Assembly: GCA_021521415.1 (NCBI GenBank)
Contig: JAIQDT010004988.1
Span: 62,001-126,000 of the forward strand
Direction: 5' to 3'
DNA: 64,000 nucleotides
Origin: Bidens hawaiensis
Taxonomy: Eukaryota; Streptophyta; Magnoliopsida; Asterales; Asteraceae
The notes under the pieces: model-generated
What the model was told of the DNA's origin: nothing
Databases searched by the model: none
What the model saw: the letters and a program-made list of their open reading frames with translations, nothing else
Part shown: positions 59,748 through 64,000 of the stretch, one piece after another
How positions within the stretch are numbered: position 1 is the first letter of the stretch
Layout of the letters: the number at the start of each line of letters is the position of its first letter
Position numbers and translations under genes: made by a program

Positions 59748-60286
59748 TGTAACATCCTACAAAATCCCATAATTATTTTGGACCAAATATGTCAACTTTA
59801 AAAGTTGAAGGATAAAAATATTCTCAAGATAAGTCATGGGAAAAATGAAATGAGAAAAATTAAGTATTCTTATGCTAAGGAAATGAGAAAGATTCCATCC
59901 CACATGGAAAGATGGAAGAAAATGGAAGCATTCTACATGGGTATAAATAGGAAAATAACTTTCATCCCATATGGAAACAAGAAAAGAAATGAAAGCTCTT
60001 TATAAGGAAGCAAGTTTCCATAATAATATTTTAATGTGGCTAACTACTCTCCATAGCCCTAGCGGAGGGTGCGAAGCACCCGACGAGCACAAACTTGGAC
60101 TTGGACTCGGACTCAGGTGATTGGCGTAATCTGGCGTTTTGATGGCGCACTTCGCACTTTGCACGCTCGCATCGCCGTGAGCCGCATAAGGTACGCTTTA
60201 GTATTTTTGGAAAATGAAAGTATGATCAAGAAGTGGTAAGTTATCAAAGATGAAGGACCAAAAGTGAAAAATCTGATTCCAGGACA

Positions 60287-60476
60287 CATCGCGCTACGCG
60301 ATGAGCCCAGGAACGACACCATCGCGCTACGCGATGGGGTTGTATGAGTCACCAGACACGTGTCGTGACAAGGGGGACACGTGGCAGACGCTATGGCTGA
60401 GTCAGCATGCGACGCGTCAAACCCTGACATCGCGCAACGTGATGCCCAATAGAAGAAACCATCGCGCTACGCTATG
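60287..60476. repeat. CATCGCGCTACGCGATG palindromes
   Basis: Copies at 60287-60303 and 60320-60336 are perfect 7-bp-stem hairpins; 60428-60444 has one G-T pair in the stem, and 60460-60476 has one mismatch. They lie just before the TATA box. Confidence 0.8.
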
Positions 60477-60490
60477 GTTCCCAAAATCAA

Positions 60491-60500
60491 CTATAAATAG
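60491..60500 (+). promoter_or_regulatory. TATA box of the Tekay LTR
   Basis: CTATAAATAG in the middle of the LTR, followed by a C/A-rich stretch (CCCAACTCACACCC). Promoter role inferred. Another ATAAATAG occurs at 59943-59950. Confidence 0.55.
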
Positions 60501-60789
60501 GGGTGATCGGCACTCCCAACTCACACCCAACTCACACACATTTAGCCTCGAGAAGCATGTCGACCTCGTAGTGCGTTCCAAGCCCCGAAGTTTCGACGGT
60601 TTAAGCCTCAAATACGCAATAGAGAGTAGAAGTGTTGTTTGTACAAGCTTAGGCATATAAACTCCAAAGGTAGGGGTTCTGCCTAAATATTATTATTATA
60701 TTATATGGCTTAGACCATAGTCAGGGGTATAGCCCGGACCTTGATCACATTTAAGCAATAATATAACTTTTCATAAGTAGAAGTTATGG

Positions 60790-61075
60790 TTTCTTCATGC
60801 TTAAGAAACATTAGCATTCACATACAAAGGATATAGTTAAAATAATATTTCTTTATGATTAAGAAATATAACATTCACAGGTTATAGTTGAAATATTGTT
60901 TCTTCACAATTAAGAAACATTACTTGTAAAAGATTCAGTTAAAATTTCTGTTTATTCGTGAGTAACAAACTTAAGATTTTACATACAAAGATTGTAGTTA
61001 TTCAATGTTTCTTCTTGAAGAAGAAACCTATCAATAGATGTTTCTTCATGAAGAAGAAACTCAATACATGATTTG
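60790..61075. repeat. 62-bp hairpin tandem repeat in the Tekay LTR
   Basis: Inverse of the array at 42800-43080: GTTTCTTCATGCTTAAGAAAC-type hairpins followed by CATACAAAGGATATAGTT. Four to five units. Confidence 0.7.
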
Positions 61076-62227
61076 TAAACAAATGAAAAGATTATAGGTC
61101 TAAATATTTTATTCAAACAAATGATCAATCAAGGTTTAAAGCTATCAAAACCAGACTAAAGGTCTGTAGCTGGATCAAGAGACGATCCGGGTATTTATAT
61201 AAACCTATTTTCTTATAGGTCAATCACATTCATTCATAAAGGTTTTCAAACGAGATCACCACATCATTCAGACAGTCAATCATAGGTGAATACGTTAAAC
61301 CTTTACAAATCAGTCAAAACATATCTATACTATATAAGATAGACAGGTCGTTTGTCCTATAGAGTCAGTCAAACATTTACATGAGATTACATGATCTCTA
61401 AAACGTTGTAATACAAATTGGAGAATAAAAACAACTCAGACCGAATACACATGTGTCCGGATCCAAACATAACTGTTCAGCCTAAACAATCAAAGGCTAC
61501 GTGACCGCGGGCTAATGGTCATATCTTGTCCTTCGGAATAGGCTACGTGGCTCGGAGACTTGTATGTGTGTAGGGAAGTGTTACAAATACCGGGTATAGC
61601 AATATATCTGCTGAGATATGTTGAGAAATCTATATTTGTATAATAATTGTTATTTAAATGCTTTTAGAGTCATAACGATTCACCAGCACAGAGCTGACGA
61701 ATTTTTCCCCACATTACAGGAAAGCAAGCATAAGTACAGATAGCAAGGCATAAGAGTCATTTATGGAGTTAGATGCTCGCAGATGGAGATGGCTCAGTTT
61801 TAAATAAATAAAAATTGTAAACAAGAATAAACAAGGTTTGAAAACCAAATACTTGGATATTTATTATCCAAGAAATTTTCAAAATTAATTATTATTTATA
61901 ATCAAAGACTTCCGCTAATAACCCGCAACTCTGATATAATTACATAACATGTATCAACTATTGGTCACACTCCTAGGCCCAGGTTTGGGATGTGACACAA
62001 AACGTTCATAAATAATTTCCCAAAATCCAAAAAAATAAAAAAGTTTTAAAATTAAAAAAAATTAACAATAAAAACAATTAATTGTGTTTATTACTCAATA
62101 AATGATTATAACCATTTATTCTGAAACATTCTTCAACTTAGGAGTTAATGTTTAAAATTAATATTCAAATTAACATGTGAAAATTATATAAATGGAAAAT
62201 TAATGAGTTGGAAGCTATGCGGGCATC

Positions 62228-63404
62228 TAGGGGTGTTCATCGGGTCAACCCGACCGGGTTTGGGTTAATCGGGTCAGGTTAGTCGAGTTTTCCTTTAAAA
62301 GATATATAACCCGCAACCCGGCCCTATTAAGGTTCGGGTTAGTCGGGTTTGGGTTATTCGGGTTTCGGGTTAGTCGGGTCGGGTTATTCGGGTTTCGGGT
62401 TATCGGGTCGGGTTGGTCGGGTTAATCAGGTTAACCATGCTACTTTATAATTTTAAGTTGTTTTTATGTGTTTGTAACTTGTAGGTAGCAATATTTCTCA
62501 TTCCACTCAATTTTCAATTTCTTTTACAAGTATTTATCTTATAATTATATATATAGGCCTGTAAACGAATCAAACGGACATGAACAAAGAAGTTTCTGTG
62601 TTCATTCATTTAACTTTTACCAAACACGAAGACCTAATCGAACAAATATTCGTGTTCATGTTCGTTAGTTAAAAACTAAACATGTTCTTGTTCGTTTATG
62701 TTCGTTCGTTTAAAGTCTAAATGAACAATTCACGAATATAAATGAACATAATTAAACAAAGATAAACGAACATGAAGGAACATATATAAAACATAAATGA
62801 ACACGAACTTAAATGAACATAAAGGAACATACATTAAGAACACAAACATATTTAAATGAACATAAATGACCGCGTTCAAATAAACACAAACGAATATAAA
62901 ACATATTATGGGTATATACTTTCTAAATGCAAATAATATTTTATAATTTTCTACAATATGTAAAAGAACATTAATGAACGTAAACAAACTTAAATGAATG
63001 ATCATAAACGAATGTTTACGAACATAGATGAGCGAGTAAAACATGTGTTCATGTTCGTTCGTCTAATTAAATAAATACAACATTAATGAACTTTCCGTCG
63101 AACGGTTCCTGAGCAAGCAGATAATTAACTCCTATAAAGCTTATAGTATTGCCTTTATAGTGCTTATTTCACCTTTTCATCATTGTATTTAAAGTTAAGT
63201 ATCACCACTAATCGAGTTATTCGGGTTAACCCGAAACCCGACTTTTTTCCAAAAATGAACCTGAAACTCGACCTTATTAACAATTCGGGTTAACCCAAAT
63301 AACCTGATTAATACTTTTTGACCCTATTTAACCCGACCCGAATTAGTTTATTCGGGTTCGGGTCGGGTCGGGTTAATCGGGTTCGGGTATTTTAGACACC
63401 TCTA
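62228..63404. mobile_element. hAT-like element with GGGTTCGGGT words, TSD CGGGCAT
   Basis: Starts TAGGGGTGTTCATCGGG and ends TTAGACACCTCTA. Flanks CGGGCATC (62220-62227) and CGGGCATG (63405-63412) agree at 7 of 8. Both ends are packed with GGGTTATTCGGG and GGGTCGGGTT words, like the subterminal arrays of the coding element at 35671-40820. The middle holds another word array (62560-63110). No coding region. Confidence 0.8.
62560..63115. repeat. TTCGTTTA / AACGAACATGAA word array
   Basis: From GGCCTGTAAACGAATC to GAACGGTTCCTGAGC, the words TGTTCGTT, AAATGAACAT and their inverses fill about 550 bp. It probably is a separate element nested in the hAT, but I could not define a TSD. Confidence 0.6.
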
Positions 63405-63463
63405 CGGGCATGCTAGTTGAATGCCATGTGAAAAACTTTTATTGCTTTAGTAGTGTAGTAAAA

Positions 63464-64000
63464 TTAGTTCGGCTCGAAACAGGTTATGAATGGAAAGTGT
63501 TCAATTCGAAACGGGTTGCTTTAAAAGAATATCAAATTGGTTCGGTCAAACATGTGTGTCAAAAAGGGTAATGAGTCGAATAAATTCGGGTCGAACCGTA
63601 AAAATCATAGTATTTTCTAACGTAAAAATAAAATTCATTATTCATGTATTCTTAGTTTTATATATATATTAATTTAAATACGCGGGTCGGGTTCGTGTGT
63701 GGTTCAAAACAAGTTTAGGTCAATGTGTTCTTTGAGTAAAATAAATTCGGGTGAAAACAAGTTGTTTTAAAAGAGTATTAAATTAGTTCGAATCAAAATG
63801 GGCGAGTAAAAAGAGTTATGATCAGAATGAATTTGAATCAAAACAGGTTATTTTAAAGGATAGTATTTTCTAACTTAAAAGTCAAATTTGCTATACATGT
63901 AGTTTTATGTTAATTTGAACAAGCGATTCGTGTTCATATTTGGTTCAAAACAAGTTTATTAAAACAACCGGTATTTTCAAACCCAACTTTTTCCATTGAA
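63464..64000. other. Right flank of the nest, degenerate tandem repeat
   Basis: Two to three imperfect copies of a roughly 250-bp unit (TAGTATTTTCTAACGTAAAA / TAGTATTTTCTAACTTAAAA; GGTTCAAAACAAGTTTA twice). Similar wording left of the Helitron (44980-45060) suggests that this is the other half of the sequence that the Helitron entered. No gene. Confidence 0.45.

Larger units (their letters stand above)
48004..61997 (+). mobile_element. Tekay-type chromovirus remnant containing a Tat element
   Basis: The 3' LTR (59748-61997), PPT and a decayed gag (57640-58840) remain. CAAAA follows the LTR at 61998-62002 and also occurs at 47999-48003, where the left edge should be, but no 5' LTR starts at 48004. 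Most of pol and the 5' part are gone. The Tat pair (about 48082-57447) sits inside. Confidence 0.65.
59748..61997 (+). mobile_element. Tekay-type 3' LTR, 2,250 bp
   Basis: TGTAACATCCTAC to GGTTTGGGATGTGACA, with short inverted ends. It contains a TATA box, four CATCGCGCTACGCGATG hairpins and a 62-bp hairpin array. A second copy, inverted, is the solo LTR at 41468-44076. The frames 60113-60430, 60301-60660 and 60417-60656 arise from the GC-richer centre and have no support as genes. Confidence 0.85.
45076..63463 (-). mobile_element. Helitron, minus strand, expanded to 18 kb by nested insertions
   Basis: The minus-strand 3' end (CCGTGTGTAACACGAGATCT, then AACCTAG|T) is at 45076. The sequence 45076-45632 plus 61998-62227 plus 63405-63463 is collinear with the unbroken copy at 17344-18147 (for example TAACATTATT..., GTTCATAAATAATTTCCC, ACTTAGGAGTTAAT, CATGTGAAAA). 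The 5' terminus at about 63463 has TT in place of TC. Its own length is about 850 bp. Confidence 0.7.

Noticed and set aside
60113..60660. Three overlapping frames (about 80-120 residues) with balanced composition
   Set aside because: They lie on opposing strands across the promoter region of the Tekay LTR and contain its CATCGCGCTACGCGATG palindromes. The inverted LTR copy does not preserve them.

Overview
This is a gene-poor, repeat-packed stretch of a plant nuclear genome. Everything with recognisable coding content is a transposable element: Ty1/copia and Ty3/gypsy LTR retrotransposons, hAT DNA transposons, Helitrons and foldback elements. Plant-type signals include the initiator-tRNA primer site TGGTATCAGAGC, a Tat-lineage gypsy with two RNase H domains, a Tekay-type 3' end (PPT GGTGGGGAGGA followed by TGTAACATCC), and Helitron ends (TC...hairpin...CTAG inserted between A and T). 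The style of the LTRs and gag proteins suggests an Asteraceae-like eudicot; this is a recollection-based inference, not proof. I saw no host gene, rRNA, tRNA, CRISPR or organelle insertion that I could support. Most coordinates of element ends come from target-site duplications (TSDs) read by eye.

Layout. 1-5666: two copies of one copia-type LTR in opposite orientation (815-1300 plus; 3480-5666 minus), non-canonical degenerate ORFs instead of RT, and dense arrays of the word TAACGAATG; the minus LTR is split by a 1.7 kb solo LTR (3899-5593). 5667-7892: LTR-like fragments, a 41-bp hairpin minisatellite, AT-rich DNA. 7893-15402: a minus-strand copia element (gag, protease, integrase, start of RT) with its 5' LTR at 14392-15402, itself split by a 652-bp hAT with a perfect 8-bp TSD; the 3' half is deleted. 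15403-32160: non-coding DNA packed with foldback elements, MITEs, Helitrons (17344-18147 minus, 25406-26087 minus, 26180-27475 plus) and two small hAT elements. 32168-35434 and 35671-40820: two different coding hAT elements side by side, one ZMYM1/TTF-like and one Ac/RICESLEEPER-like, both with introns and inactivating lesions; the second also carries a separate small BED zinc-finger gene. 40986-44113: a foldback element interrupted by a 2.6 kb Tekay-type solo LTR, which itself contains a 384-bp hAT.

44241-64000: a deep nest. A minus-strand Helitron (45076 to about 63463) is split by a hAT (45633-47996, which contains a 1.6 kb solo LTR), then by a Tekay chromovirus remnant ending at 61997, which is itself split by a Tat gypsy (48450-57447) preceded by a second partial Tat copy, and by another hAT (62228-63404).

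Two themes link these elements. First, five hAT elements share TAGRGRTG-type termini and 8-bp TSDs, and most of their length is iterated short words (GGGTCGG, CCGGTT, GGTAC); the coding member at 35671-40820 has such arrays just inside both ends. Second, several LTR families carry their own iterated, often palindromic words, including one hairpin in the Tekay LTR whose stem differs between two copies by paired changes.
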